From NCBI RefSeq assembly GCF_009834225.1, contig NZ_CP047176.1:3348001-3412000 (forward strand): a stretch of DNA of 64,000 bases. Direction: 5' to 3'. Of the stretch, positions 16,823 to 25,591 are shown piece after piece; positions within the stretch are counted from its first letter, which is position 1, and every line of letters begins with the position of its first letter. The position numbers were made by a program, and so were the translations under genes. This DNA is from Rathayibacter sp. VKM Ac-2759. Lineage in GTDB: Bacteria; Actinomycetota; Actinomycetes; Actinomycetales; Microbacteriaceae. The notes under the pieces are model-generated. The model saw only the letters and a program-made list of their open reading frames with translations. It was not told where the DNA came from and did no database searches.

Positions 16823-16890
16823 AGTTCCCCCAAAATACTTTGGCCGAGATCTTCCTCGACAGAAACGAGCTTATAGCTGTCAACGCGACG
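16774..16890 (-). pseudogene. 3' remnant of a gene upstream of the DUF6119 gene
   Basis: The minus strand reads VDSYKLVSVEEDLGQSILGE...LWLDRPQLKRGPACIT and stops at 16774, overlapping the DUF6119 start by 49 nt. Its A/T-richer codons match the DUF6119 gene, and the overlap resembles an operon junction. Upstream of about 16890 the same frame turns into GC-rich sequence without a plausible protein, while a neighbouring frame briefly reads GNAMVLLMHLAQTGKLS. This looks like a truncated or frameshifted first gene at an island breakpoint. Not recognised. Confidence 0.4.
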
Positions 16891-17017
16891 GACAGCTTGC
16901 CGGTCTGCGCGAGGTGCATCAGCAGCACCATCGCGTTCCCTGCGGCGGAGGGATCTCGACTTCGCCGGCATCGATGGCGGTGGCGGAACGCCTGGTCGGT
17001 GGGCACTGCCCACGAGC

Positions 17018-17509
17018 GTGCTGTGTCCCGACGGCACGCAGCTCGTCGGCGGCGGCATCGCCTTCAGGACGATCGCTCGCGCGTGCGCCGGAACGAGCCT
17101 GCTCGCCGCAGGGCTCGCGCTCGAACGCCGCCGGAGCCCAGGACGCGCCGCCCCGATCACCGCTGTAGGACTGCTCGCGCTCTATGCGGCACACCCCGTC
17201 GCCATTGAAGCCCGAGCAGCAGCTCAGAACACAGCAGCGCGAGCACACGCGGCCGAGCTGCAGAAAGACGGCGTCAGCAATGCAGCCGCCCAGCGGGAAG
17301 CGGCGGAAGTCGCAAACATCCTTATGGCGGGCGTCGGTCTAGATACGAACGCACCATCACCGATCGTCTTCCGCGAAGTCGCCTGCCGCTACGGTCCGAA
17401 GTTTTTTGCAAACGGATTCCTGCCGATCCCCGCCGGGGCCGCAGCGGGAACCACACACTCGACCGCGCAGGACGCTCTCCTCGAACGCGGCTTCGAGAGG
17501 CTCGGCTGA
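17018..17509 (+). CDS. Hypothetical protein or decayed fragment
   Basis: Open frame of 163 codons from a GTG without a clear ribosome-binding sequence. It encodes an Ala-rich N-terminal hydrophobic stretch (ITAVGLLALYAAHPVAIEAR) and then a helical region (EAAEVANILMAGVGLDTNAP...FREVACRYGPKFFANGFLPI). Composition in the second half looks coding. No family is recognised. It lies in the GC-rich stretch between the DUF6119 gene and hsdM where little else is intact, so it may be a fragment of a larger mobile-element gene. Confidence 0.35.
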   Translation: MLCPDGTQLVGGGIAFRTIARACAGTSLLAAGLALERRRSPGRAAPITAVGLLALYAAHPVAIEARAAAQNTAARAHAAELQKDGVSNAAAQREAAEVANILMAGVGLDTNAPSPIVFREVACRYGPKFFANGFLPIPAGAAAGTTHSTAQDALLERGFERLG

Positions 17510-18445
17510 GATTTGGAAGAGCGAGGACGAGCTCTACTACTCACTCACGACCAAATGCCTCGGCGTCGACCAGCAGCCCGAGTGACGGGGCGGCCGTCGT
17601 CTCGACGGAGCGGAGATACGACCGAGAACCCGCGAGCGTCGCAGCGTGAGACCTACGGGTCGCAGGAACAGGCGCCTCGTGCGCCGCCGGGCCGTGGCGT
17701 GACAGGCTGAAGTGTTGCCGAGGAGCTTCAACTATGTCCTGCCCTGGCTGGCGGACGCTGAACCGCGATTTGCCTGCACTACCAGCATGAGATCCCGGTC
17801 GGTGATCGCGTACATTGGTGGCAGTATGCGCTCTGGCACTCGAAACCTTGCCCCGCGGATGCGTCCTCGTGACTGACGCCCAGTCTTGTTTGGCCATGGT
17901 CTGTCTGACCGAGCTCGGCCGTGCGCGACGAAGTGCGGGGGATCAGCGCGAACGCCGACTCGTCCCCACAAGCGCCCCGCTCCCACGCTTCACGCCCGGC
18001 ACGATAACGAGTGTCTGTCGCCCGCCATCTCTCGTTCCCTCAAGAACCTGAGGGTTTGTCCGATAAATTGCCTCATGTCAGGTTGGCAATCGACAGACTC
18101 CTTTTGCGCTTTCGGCCAGCAGCGTTGGCAAGCTCGGCGGCGAACTAGCGAAGTCGCTACCTTTACTTCCGCGACTAATCCGACAAGCCGGGCAATGCAG
18201 AGCTGGAGGGACGGCGCCTGAGCGGCCACCGCACTGCCGGCCCTGATCGAACAGCCGGCGCGGCTGGCGGGCGATCAGTGGGCGGAAGCGTCACGCCTTG
18301 CGGAGGAGACGCACGCGGCGCTCGACCGTAAGTGGGGTTCGCCGCGGGCACTATAGGAACAAGAGCTCGTCGCTGACCTAAAGACCTCGAACGCGGCCCA
18401 CGCGAACGCGGCTTACGCGGTCGAGGTCGCGCGTTTGGAGGTCCA
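17510..18445. other. Apparently non-coding or degraded stretch downstream of hsdM
   Basis: About 940 bp with only short, compositionally implausible frames on both strands. Base composition is mixed, higher in GC than the DUF6119 gene. It is probably remnant DNA of earlier insertions; no transposase, integrase or attachment repeat could be identified by eye. Confidence 0.5.
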
Positions 18446-19936
18446 TCAGCGCCCATCGGCCGCCGTTTCCAATGCGAGCGCAACGGCTTCGAACTCAGCA
18501 AGCGCTGCGGTCAGGTCTTCGACGATCTCTCTCGCGATCACGTCGGGCGCGGGCAGGGAGTCGAGGTCTTCGAGGGAGTCGTCGCGCAGCCAGCTGATGT
18601 CGAGGTTTGCCTTGTCGCGGGCGATCAGCTCGTTGTATCCGAAGGAGCGCCAACGCCCGTCTTCGCCCGTGTCAACACGTCTGGTGCGCGGACGGCCGGG
18701 GCCGAAACTCTCGACGAACTCGTCGAGATGGGCCCGCCGCAGCGGGTTTTGCTTGAGCGTGAAATGCTGATTAGTGCGCAGATCGTATATCCACAGCTTT
18801 TGAGTCCACGGCCTCTCGCTCGCCGGCTTCTTGTCGAAGAACAGCACGTTCGCCTTCACACCCTGCGCGTAGAAGATGCCGGTGGGCAGCCGCAGCATGG
18901 TGTGCAGGTCGAAGTCGGCGAGCAGCTTTCGGCGGAGGATCTCACCCGCGCCACCTTCGAACAGAACATTGTCAGGCAGCACGACGGCGGCGCGACCGTT
19001 GATCTCGAGGATCGTCATAATGTGCTGAACGAAGTTGAGCTGCTTGTTCGACGTGGTCGCGACGAAGTCAGCGCGCTCAATTTCGGTGTCTTCGCGTGCT
19101 TCACGTCCGTCCGCTCCGATCATCGTCAGCGACGATTTGCGACCGAATGGCGGATTGGAGAGCACGACGGAGTAGCGCTGACCCAAGTCCGCGATGAGCG
19201 AGTCACGGACGTCGATCTGCGACGGACCGTTGGATGTGCCGATGCCGTGCAGGAGCAGGTTCATCGCCGCGAGGCGGGCGGTGCCATCGACTAGTTCCGT
19301 GCCGTGAGCGAAGCCGTCGCGCAGGTGATCGCGCTGAGTAGGGGTGAGGTTCTCGGCGCCCTGGGACGCGTAGTCGTGGGCGACGAGCAGGAATCCGCCG
19401 GTGCCGCACGCGGGGTCGTCGACGGTGTCGCCGGGCCCGGGCTGAATCACGTCAACGATCGCCTGAATGAGGTCGCGTGGAGTGAAGTACTGGCCCGCGC
19501 CCGAGCCCTTGTCGGAGGCGCCGCGCGCGAGGAGCTGCTCGTAGGCGTCGCCCTTAATGTCGGTGCCCGACGCCGACCACTGCTCGCGATCGATGAGGTC
19601 GACGATGAGTCGCTTAAGTTTCGCCGGGTCTTGGATCCGGTTCTGCGCCTTGCGGAAGATGACGCCGAGCGTGCCGGGCTGCTGAGCCAGGCCGGTGAGG
19701 ATGCGTGTGTACTCCGCCTCGAGTGCTGTCCCCTCGGCATCGAGCAATCGTTGCCACGAGTACGAGTTGGGAACGATCTTTTGTGGCTTGAGTTTGCGGT
19801 TCGCGCGCTCGTGCGCCATTTTTAGGAAAAGCAGGTACGTCAGCTGCTCGGTGTACTCGATGACGCCGACGCCGTCGTCGCGTAGCACATTGCAGTACGC
19901 CCACAGCTTGTCAACAAGGCGGCGAGACTCAGACAT
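18446..19936 (-). CDS. hsdM: Type I restriction-modification DNA methylase subunit
   Basis: N6-adenine methyltransferase subunit (496 aa) that, with HsdS, modifies host sites and joins HsdR for restriction. An HsdM N-terminal helical domain (about 5-125) is followed by GQYFTPRDL (148-156), the SAM-binding DPACGTGGF (174-182) and the catalytic NPPF (261-264). The ATG at 19936 lies inside the end of the PIN gene (8-nt overlap), so translation should depend on upstream genes. It is the last gene of the operon, an unusual place, because hsdM normally precedes hsdS. Confidence 0.95.
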   Translation of the reverse strand: MSESRRLVDKLWAYCNVLRDDGVGVIEYTEQLTYLLFLKMAHERANRKLKPQKIVPNSYSWQRLLDAEGTALEAEYTRILTGLAQQPGTLGVIFRKAQNRIQDPAKLKRLIVDLIDREQWSASGTDIKGDAYEQLLARGASDKGSGAGQYFTPRDLIQAIVDVIQPGPGDTVDDPACGTGGFLLVAHDYASQGAENLTPTQRDHLRDGFAHGTELVDGTARLAAMNLLLHGIGTSNGPSQIDVRDSLIADLGQRYSVVLSNPPFGRKSSLTMIGADGREAREDTEIERADFVATTSNKQLNFVQHIMTILEINGRAAVVLPDNVLFEGGAGEILRRKLLADFDLHTMLRLPTGIFYAQGVKANVLFFDKKPASERPWTQKLWIYDLRTNQHFTLKQNPLRRAHLDEFVESFGPGRPRTRRVDTGEDGRWRSFGYNELIARDKANLDISWLRDDSLEDLDSLPAPDVIAREIVEDLTAALAEFEAVALALETAADGR

Positions 19937-20378
19937 CGTTCGTGGTACTCCAATTGGTGGCCAGTTCGAGCCGTGGCGCGTTCTGGTAGATGCGGTCGAC
20001 GGCCAAGATCGGCACGTCTTTCGGAATAGCGCACGCTGCGACCCATCGGTCGCCGGTGTGCAATTTGCTCTGTAACGGATGGCCACTGCGTCTGCATTCG
20101 GCGAAAAGTTGAGCGTGCGCATCGATAACGGCGTTGTCTACACCGATCGTTGGTGTTTCGTCCAAGATCGATCGCACCCGCACGTACCGCGTCTGCCCCC
20201 AGCCCGCTGCAACTGCTCCTTGGAGCACTTCGGTGCGGGTCTGAAACGAGATGATTGCCCGTCGACCACGAAGCGTCAGCCGCCATTGCGCGTCTAGATC
20301 AGTGGCAGCCGACGGACTCCGGATGAAGAGGTGGCTGAAGACGTCCGTATCGACGAGCACAGGGCCGGGCTCGCTCAC
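19929..20378 (-). CDS. PIN-domain ribonuclease (VapC-like) embedded in the type I operon
   Basis: PIN-fold metal-dependent RNase of 149 aa. Acidic residues fit the PIN active site: Asp10 in VLVDTDVFSHL, Glu50 in RTEVLQG, Asp110 in HTGDRWVAACA and Asp128 in ILAVDRIY. Stand-alone PIN proteins are usually VapC toxins cleaving tRNA or rRNA with a cognate antitoxin in the same operon. No typical small VapB-like antitoxin is present; the gene directly upstream encodes a GIY-YIG protein with a 4-nt overlap (GTGA). The GTG at 20378 is chosen because of that overlap. Role with the restriction system is unknown. Confidence 0.85.
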   Translation of the reverse strand: MSEPGPVLVDTDVFSHLFIRSPSAATDLDAQWRLTLRGRRAIISFQTRTEVLQGAVAAGWGQTRYVRVRSILDETPTIGVDNAVIDAHAQLFAECRRSGHPLQSKLHTGDRWVAACAIPKDVPILAVDRIYQNAPRLELATNWSTTNDV

Positions 20379-20977
20379 CCGCGAACCGCTTTGATGAAGG
20401 AGGCGAATTCTTCGTCCGAGAGCTCGATTCCGCCGTCGAGGTCCGGCCCGGGTGCCGAGCGAAGGATCTCGTCGAGTGAGATGTCGTTCGTCACGGTGCC
20501 GTCGCCCAACGGGTCCGGGGCAGCCTTGAGGAAGTACTCCATGTCGGACGCATTGGCCTCCGGCAGACGCGGCATCGGCGGCGCACAACCGTTCGCGAGG
20601 GTGACGCGCCCCGCCTGCGTGCCGAGTTCGATAAGCCTCGACTCGAGGTACTTGCCGTGCGACTTCGTGAGGTTGGTGTTCTTAGACGTGATGACCACGA
20701 CCTGATTCCAGAACGGCTTGTCGCGCACGTGGCTCCGCAGTCCGGTCGCGACCACGTCGGCCTCACCGATGTAGCACCGAGTCTCGCCGAGCGCCCCCTC
20801 ATCTTCGCCGAGTAAACGGTAGACGCCGGTGCGCTCGGCCTCTTCCCGCTTAAGCGGCTCGGCCAGGTCGGAGCGCCGCGCGGAGAGCACGTGCCCCGTC
20901 CAGTTGGTGATCTCCGCCGTCGTCAGGCCCCTCGGCGTGCCATCGACGAGGAAGAGCTTCATCTGCTTGCCGTTCAT
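20375..20977 (-). CDS. GIY-YIG nuclease family protein embedded in the type I operon
   Basis: Protein of 200 aa whose N-terminal 130 residues match the GIY-YIG fold: GVY at 51-53, YIG at 69-71, Arg81 in LRSH, Glu112 in KYLESRLIE and Asn129 in LANG. All expected catalytic positions are therefore present. The acidic C-terminal tail (about 150-200) ends in ELSDEEFASFIKAVRG. It overlaps hsdS upstream by 4 nt (ATGA) and the PIN gene downstream by 4 nt. Some type I loci encode a protein of this kind, which may act as an accessory DNA nuclease, but its job here is unknown. Confidence 0.85.
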   Translation of the reverse strand: MNGKQMKLFLVDGTPRGLTTAEITNWTGHVLSARRSDLAEPLKREEAERTGVYRLLGEDEGALGETRCYIGEADVVATGLRSHVRDKPFWNQVVVITSKNTNLTKSHGKYLESRLIELGTQAGRVTLANGCAPPMPRLPEANASDMEYFLKAAPDPLGDGTVTNDISLDEILRSAPGPDLDGGIELSDEEFASFIKAVRG

Positions 20978-22173
20978 GCCCCGATCATGTCCTCAACTAC
21001 CGCCGCCGGGTTGGGCACCCCCGCGAGCCGCCCGGAGAACGCGGCGTCGAGCAGGGCGCGGCGGAGGGCTTGTGAACGGCGCATCGCGACGTTCGTCACG
21101 CCTATTGCCTCTCGCCGCTGCGCCTCAATCGCCTGAATACGGGTCATCACCTCGTCCTGGGTGCTCAGGGAAGGGACAGGGATCATGAGCCCATTTAGCT
21201 TTCCAAGACTCAGGTTAAGCTGGCCGGCACTCGATGCGGCGAGGGCCTGCAGTGTCGCTCTGACTGACGGAGTAGACAGGATTGTCTGAACCCATTCAGG
21301 ACGAACCAAGTTCATATCTACTCGATATCGAATCAGGTAGGATGCAAAAGCGGCCTCCACACCGTCTTGAACTACGGCAGACCGTCCAATAAGGCTTGGC
21401 GAGCCGTTCGTCCTGACGATAAGCAAATCACCGGGAGAGAGCAATGATCCACTTACATTGGCATCTGACGTCGCCACTCTCTTCTCGTCCCTGAGATCGA
21501 TGTGGCCGTCAATCAGGTTCGGTATGCGAACTACTGCGGGCCCCGGCCCTCCGACGACGCATTTCACGGAAGTTCCGTAGTCAGATTTGACCGCCAGTTT
21601 GGCGAGGCTAATAACATCATCAAACGGAATCTCTGAAAGAACTCGGGCTCGCAGCAGATCGGCTCGATGCAGCGCCGAGAAAAGGTAGCTGTCCGCAGCA
21701 TCGAGACGCGAGAGGTGGTCTTCGAGGATCGCGATAACTCGGCGCTGCTCCTCAATAGGAGGAATTGGTACCGGGATCGATTTCATGGCGAGTTGAGTGA
21801 GCTTCAGGCGCGTGGTTCCGTTCGCGTATCCGCGATAATCCGCTATGTTCAAAAAGTACCCTAACCATCGGCGATCAACCCCAGGCCTAGCCCTGAGCAC
21901 GTGGGAATGGTTGTTAACCCAAGCGGGGCCATCGATTAGATATGCCTTTGGCTTACTCGGATCGAAGAACTGGATTCCATCCTCCCCAAGAAGGATTAGT
22001 GGCTCGTCAAAGAGCGCCTCGTCAATCGTGCCTACCGGTCCAGCGGCCCCGTAGTAGGGGACCGTTCCAGGACGCTTCGCTCTCTCGGCGGCGCTAACGG
22101 GAACCCGGCGACGGTCGAGCACGTCAACGAGATCTCCGAGCTGACGCAACGCCCACGAATCGTGTGGGTTCAT
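20974..22173 (-). CDS. hsdS: Type I restriction-modification specificity subunit
   Basis: DNA-recognition subunit of 399 aa. Two target-recognition domains are visible, each followed by a conserved helical spacer: first TRD about 1-145 ending in LTQLAMKSIPVPIPPIEEQRRVIAIL, second about 185-345 ending in LSLGKLNGLMIPVPSLSTQDEVMTRI. Two different TRDs imply a bipartite asymmetric target. Base composition in the TRDs is lower in GC than in hsdR and hsdM, as is usual for exchanged recognition domains. The ATG at 22173 overlaps the hsdR stop (ATGA), so a TTG one codon upstream is less likely. Confidence 0.93.
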   Translation of the reverse strand: MNPHDSWALRQLGDLVDVLDRRRVPVSAAERAKRPGTVPYYGAAGPVGTIDEALFDEPLILLGEDGIQFFDPSKPKAYLIDGPAWVNNHSHVLRARPGVDRRWLGYFLNIADYRGYANGTTRLKLTQLAMKSIPVPIPPIEEQRRVIAILEDHLSRLDAADSYLFSALHRADLLRARVLSEIPFDDVISLAKLAVKSDYGTSVKCVVGGPGPAVVRIPNLIDGHIDLRDEKRVATSDANVSGSLLSPGDLLIVRTNGSPSLIGRSAVVQDGVEAAFASYLIRYRVDMNLVRPEWVQTILSTPSVRATLQALAASSAGQLNLSLGKLNGLMIPVPSLSTQDEVMTRIQAIEAQRREAIGVTNVAMRRSQALRRALLDAAFSGRLAGVPNPAAVVEDMIGA

Positions 22174-24953
22174 CAAGCCGTCAACTCCCGATTCAACTCA
22201 TCCACCAACTCGCCCGCCCCGTCCCCCAGATCGCGGAGCGCCCCGTCGATGCCGCCGCGCTCGGTGAAGGGGGCCTCATCGAGGTCGTCGGCGTCGATGC
22301 CGGCCGAGTTGACGACCACCTGAACGATGCGGTCGAGCCACCAGAGCTGCGAATCGGTGAAACTTGCGCCACCCTGATCCTGCCGAGCGAGCCAGTTAGC
22401 GTAGTTCTCCATCACCTGATCGCTGTACGGCACAAGCGCCTGCTCGCTGACCGTCTCGTAGCGCAGCAGCGAAATTAGGTCCGTGAGGGTGTGGCGGTCG
22501 CGGGTCTCCGGCCTACCTCGATACTCGACTCCGACAGAGAGGTACGCGTTCCAGATCAGGTCGACGGTCCAGCGGTACGGTGGGCGGGCAATCCGATCGG
22601 CGAGTTCTTGGATGTCGGCGAAGCCGATGCCCCGACCCTTCGCGTCGAACATCAGCTCAAGAGCGCCGATCTCAGAGCGGTGCTCCGCAAGGTAGGCGCG
22701 CCATGACTCGATCGTCGACTTCGCGCGATCGGGCTCCATCACCCCGTACGCGTCGAGGAGGTGGTCGGCGCTGACCTCGTCGATGGTTTGATCGTGGCTG
22801 CGCCGGAGTTCCAGGATGCGCGTGCGCAAATCCGGGTTGGCGGCAATCGGCCGCAGCGCGTGTTGGAGCAGGTCTTCAACGATCTTCGCCGGATCCGTAC
22901 CAGGGTTGGCCTCGATCACCGCCGCTTGGAGATCCGAATTCACCGCGTCGACAAGTCCACGCACGATCTGGCGGAGCGGACGCTCGGCGACGTCGTCGAG
23001 CTCGGTCCGCTCGGCAGGAGTGACCTGCTGTTCGAGAGCTGCGAGGCGACTGGCGAGGGTCGCCGTCTCGTCCTCGGTCAACGTCATTGAGGCCGCTTTA
23101 CCGAGCAGTTTCTCGAGGCTGATTCCCTTTTCGCGGTTCAGCGGCGGCTCGACGAAGTCGTGCTCGGTCACGCCGATGGCATCAACGATGACGAAGCGCG
23201 TCTTGCTCGCCGCATCCTCGGTGACCGCCTGGAAGGTCGCGTCGTCGATGGTGCGCGAGCCGCGGCCCTTCATCTGCTCGAAGTACTGGGCCGAACGCAC
23301 GTCGCGCATGAAGAACACGCACTCCAGAGGCTTTACGTCGGTACCGGTGGCGATCATGTCGACCGTCACCGCGATTCGCAGAGTCGGGCTGGTGCGGAAT
23401 GCTTTGAGCTGACCCTTCGGATCCTTCGCGCTATACGTGATCTTCGCCGCGAAGTCGTTCCCTTTGCCGAAGACTTCGCGCACCGTCTGCACGATCTCTT
23501 CGGCGTGGTTGTCGTCCTTGGCAAAGATCAGCGTCTTCGGCACGACGCGGCGGCCAGGAAAGATTTCGGTGAAGAGCCGTTCTCTGAACGTCTCCAGCAC
23601 CAGACGGATCTGTGACTTCGCGGTGACGGCACGGTCGAGGTAGGCCTTTGAGTACTCGAGGTCGGCGTCGAGCGCCTCGAGCCGTTGCAGGCGTGTGCGC
23701 TTGTCGACCTTCGGCACGATCGTGCCCGCCTCGATCAGCGAACCGTTTTCGGTGATGTCGGTCTTGATCCGGTAGATGTCGAAGTCGACGTTCACCCCAT
23801 CGGCCACCGACTCCGTGTAGGTGTACTCGGACACGAGGTTCTGCTGGAAGAAGCCGAACGTCTGCTTGCCCGGCGTCGCGGTAAGGCCGATCACGTGAGC
23901 GTCGAAGTACTCGAGCACGCGGCGCCATACACCGTAGATCGAGCGATGCGCCTCGTCGACGATCACGAGATCGAAGGTCTCGGGTGGCAGGGCCGCGTTG
24001 TAGGCGACCTCGACGGGCGCCGCGGGGATGAAATCGTCCAGGCTCGAGTCGTCGCCCTCCGGCACCGCTTCGTTCTTGATGACCTTGAAGACCCGTTGGA
24101 TGGTGGAGATCGCGACCTTCGTCGAATCTGGCATGCCGGCGCGGGTGAGCTTGCCGACGTTGTACAGCTCGGTGAATCGCCTGCCGTCGTCGGGGGTGCG
24201 GTAGTTCTGGAACTCGCCGAGCGTCTGGTCTCCCAAGTTATTGCGGTCGACGAGAAACAGCACCCGATTGAAGCCGCCCCACTTGAGGAGACGGTACGAC
24301 TCGGTCACGGCGGTGAATGTCTTGCCCGCACCAGTAGCCATCTGCACGAGAGAGCGACTGAACTGTTGATTGCGCAACGCCTTCTCGATGCCCGTCACGG
24401 CCTCGATCTGCGCGTCTCGCATTCCGGCTTCGGCGAGTGGCGGCATCGCGTGAACTCGGCCGCGCCAGGTCGCGGGCTCGTCGCCAGTGCTGTCCTCGGC
24501 GTCGCGGATCGTTCGTGCGAGCGTCTCGGCTTTGGGGAAGTGGAAGATCAGACGGGCGCGCGGCTCGGGATCGTAGCCGTTGGTGAAGCGCGTCTCGCCA
24601 CCGGATGCCTCGAAAACGAAGGGCAAACGGCCATCCTTCGTGAGTGCACTGAGGCGAACATCGGTCGGCAAGCCCGTCGCGTACATCGCCGACTGCCACT
24701 CCACACCGGCGAGCGGCGTGCCGACGGGCTTCGCCTCGATGACTCCGACCACGCGTCGGTCGAGATATAGGAGGTAATCAACCCGCCCGTGGCCCGCCTT
24801 CATGTGCACCTCGCGCACAGCGACACCTGACGCGGCGTAAAGGTTAAGTCCAGCGCGGTCTTGCACCGCCCAGCCCGCCGCGTCGAGCTGGCGATCGATC
24901 AGAACCCGCGCTCGTTGCTCGGCGGCAAGCCGATCCCCCTCATTCGCAGACAT
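22173..24953 (-). CDS. hsdR: Type I restriction endonuclease/translocase subunit
   Basis: ATP-dependent translocase and nuclease of 926 aa. The N-terminal PD-(D/E)xK nuclease shows Asp59 in GRVDYLLY and E-A-K at 73-75 (VIEAKP). The superfamily 2 motor has Walker A ATGAGKT (206-212) and DEAH (333-336, VDEAHRSIYG), with a later MIATGTDVKPLECVFFM and QMKGRGSR (motifs V/VI). First gene of the operon. A TAGAAT -10-like hexamer (plus-strand positions 24961-24966) sits so close to the ATG that the mRNA could be leaderless; no ribosome-binding sequence is visible. Confidence 0.95.
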   Translation of the reverse strand: MSANEGDRLAAEQRARVLIDRQLDAAGWAVQDRAGLNLYAASGVAVREVHMKAGHGRVDYLLYLDRRVVGVIEAKPVGTPLAGVEWQSAMYATGLPTDVRLSALTKDGRLPFVFEASGGETRFTNGYDPEPRARLIFHFPKAETLARTIRDAEDSTGDEPATWRGRVHAMPPLAEAGMRDAQIEAVTGIEKALRNQQFSRSLVQMATGAGKTFTAVTESYRLLKWGGFNRVLFLVDRNNLGDQTLGEFQNYRTPDDGRRFTELYNVGKLTRAGMPDSTKVAISTIQRVFKVIKNEAVPEGDDSSLDDFIPAAPVEVAYNAALPPETFDLVIVDEAHRSIYGVWRRVLEYFDAHVIGLTATPGKQTFGFFQQNLVSEYTYTESVADGVNVDFDIYRIKTDITENGSLIEAGTIVPKVDKRTRLQRLEALDADLEYSKAYLDRAVTAKSQIRLVLETFRERLFTEIFPGRRVVPKTLIFAKDDNHAEEIVQTVREVFGKGNDFAAKITYSAKDPKGQLKAFRTSPTLRIAVTVDMIATGTDVKPLECVFFMRDVRSAQYFEQMKGRGSRTIDDATFQAVTEDAASKTRFVIVDAIGVTEHDFVEPPLNREKGISLEKLLGKAASMTLTEDETATLASRLAALEQQVTPAERTELDDVAERPLRQIVRGLVDAVNSDLQAAVIEANPGTDPAKIVEDLLQHALRPIAANPDLRTRILELRRSHDQTIDEVSADHLLDAYGVMEPDRAKSTIESWRAYLAEHRSEIGALELMFDAKGRGIGFADIQELADRIARPPYRWTVDLIWNAYLSVGVEYRGRPETRDRHTLTDLISLLRYETVSEQALVPYSDQVMENYANWLARQDQGGASFTDSQLWWLDRIVQVVVNSAGIDADDLDEAPFTERGGIDGALRDLGDGAGELVDELNRELTA

Positions 24954-25591
24954 CGTTGCGATTCTATCGGCGCGGCTGGCTGGCGCCGTGCTCGGTGTCT
25001 TGGAACTTCGTTGCGCAACGGCGCTGCGAGATGGTGTGCCCGGCGGGAGTTGCGAGAGAGCACCTGTCAATGTGGGGTTCACCCCAGCGCAACACCTTCG
25101 GCAAGGACAGGACGCGTTGCACTGAGGTCATTCTCGTGGCAACGCAATGGATCTGGATCAGAATCTCGACCCGACGCAACGCGGCGGACCAAGCTCGGCG
25201 GCCGTTGGCTCCCGGCGCGATCGCTGCCGAAAGTAGCAACAGTCTCGGAGCGTGATTGTGCCGAAATCTAAGGTCGCTTTGGACCGCGTACCGCGGGGAC
25301 CACGCCGCAAGAGGCGCCACCTGAGGTGAGCGCGGCTCGATCTAGCTTGTACTCGCCGGACACAGGATCCCGCACCTGGCATTCCCGATTCGGCCGCTAC
25401 AACCCCGACCACCAAATCGTCCAGGCAGCAGAACCCCTGCCACCGCGCTGCTCTGCGGCCGATCAGCGCTTGATCGCCTACCGACCATCACAGCACTAAC
25501 CACTTGGACACCCAGCACCCCGTCGTATCGTCCAGCAACTCCGCCAGATCCGCCATAGGCCCGCACCTCACCCGCTCCTTACGCTGGCGCC
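24954..25591. other. Gap upstream of hsdR, island right flank
   Basis: About 640 bp with no convincing gene. It contains the probable hsdR promoter (minus strand) at its left end and the upstream region of the cellulase-like gene at its right end. No tRNA or direct repeat marking an integration site was recognised. Confidence 0.5.

Noticed and set aside
17510..18445. Several short frames near the island centre (for example 17541-17897 and 17886-18221)
   Set aside because: No start signals, no family resemblance and mixed codon composition on both strands.
24954..25591. tRNA gene or attachment site at the island edge
   Set aside because: No cloverleaf-like arms or repeat shared with the left edge could be recognised by eye.
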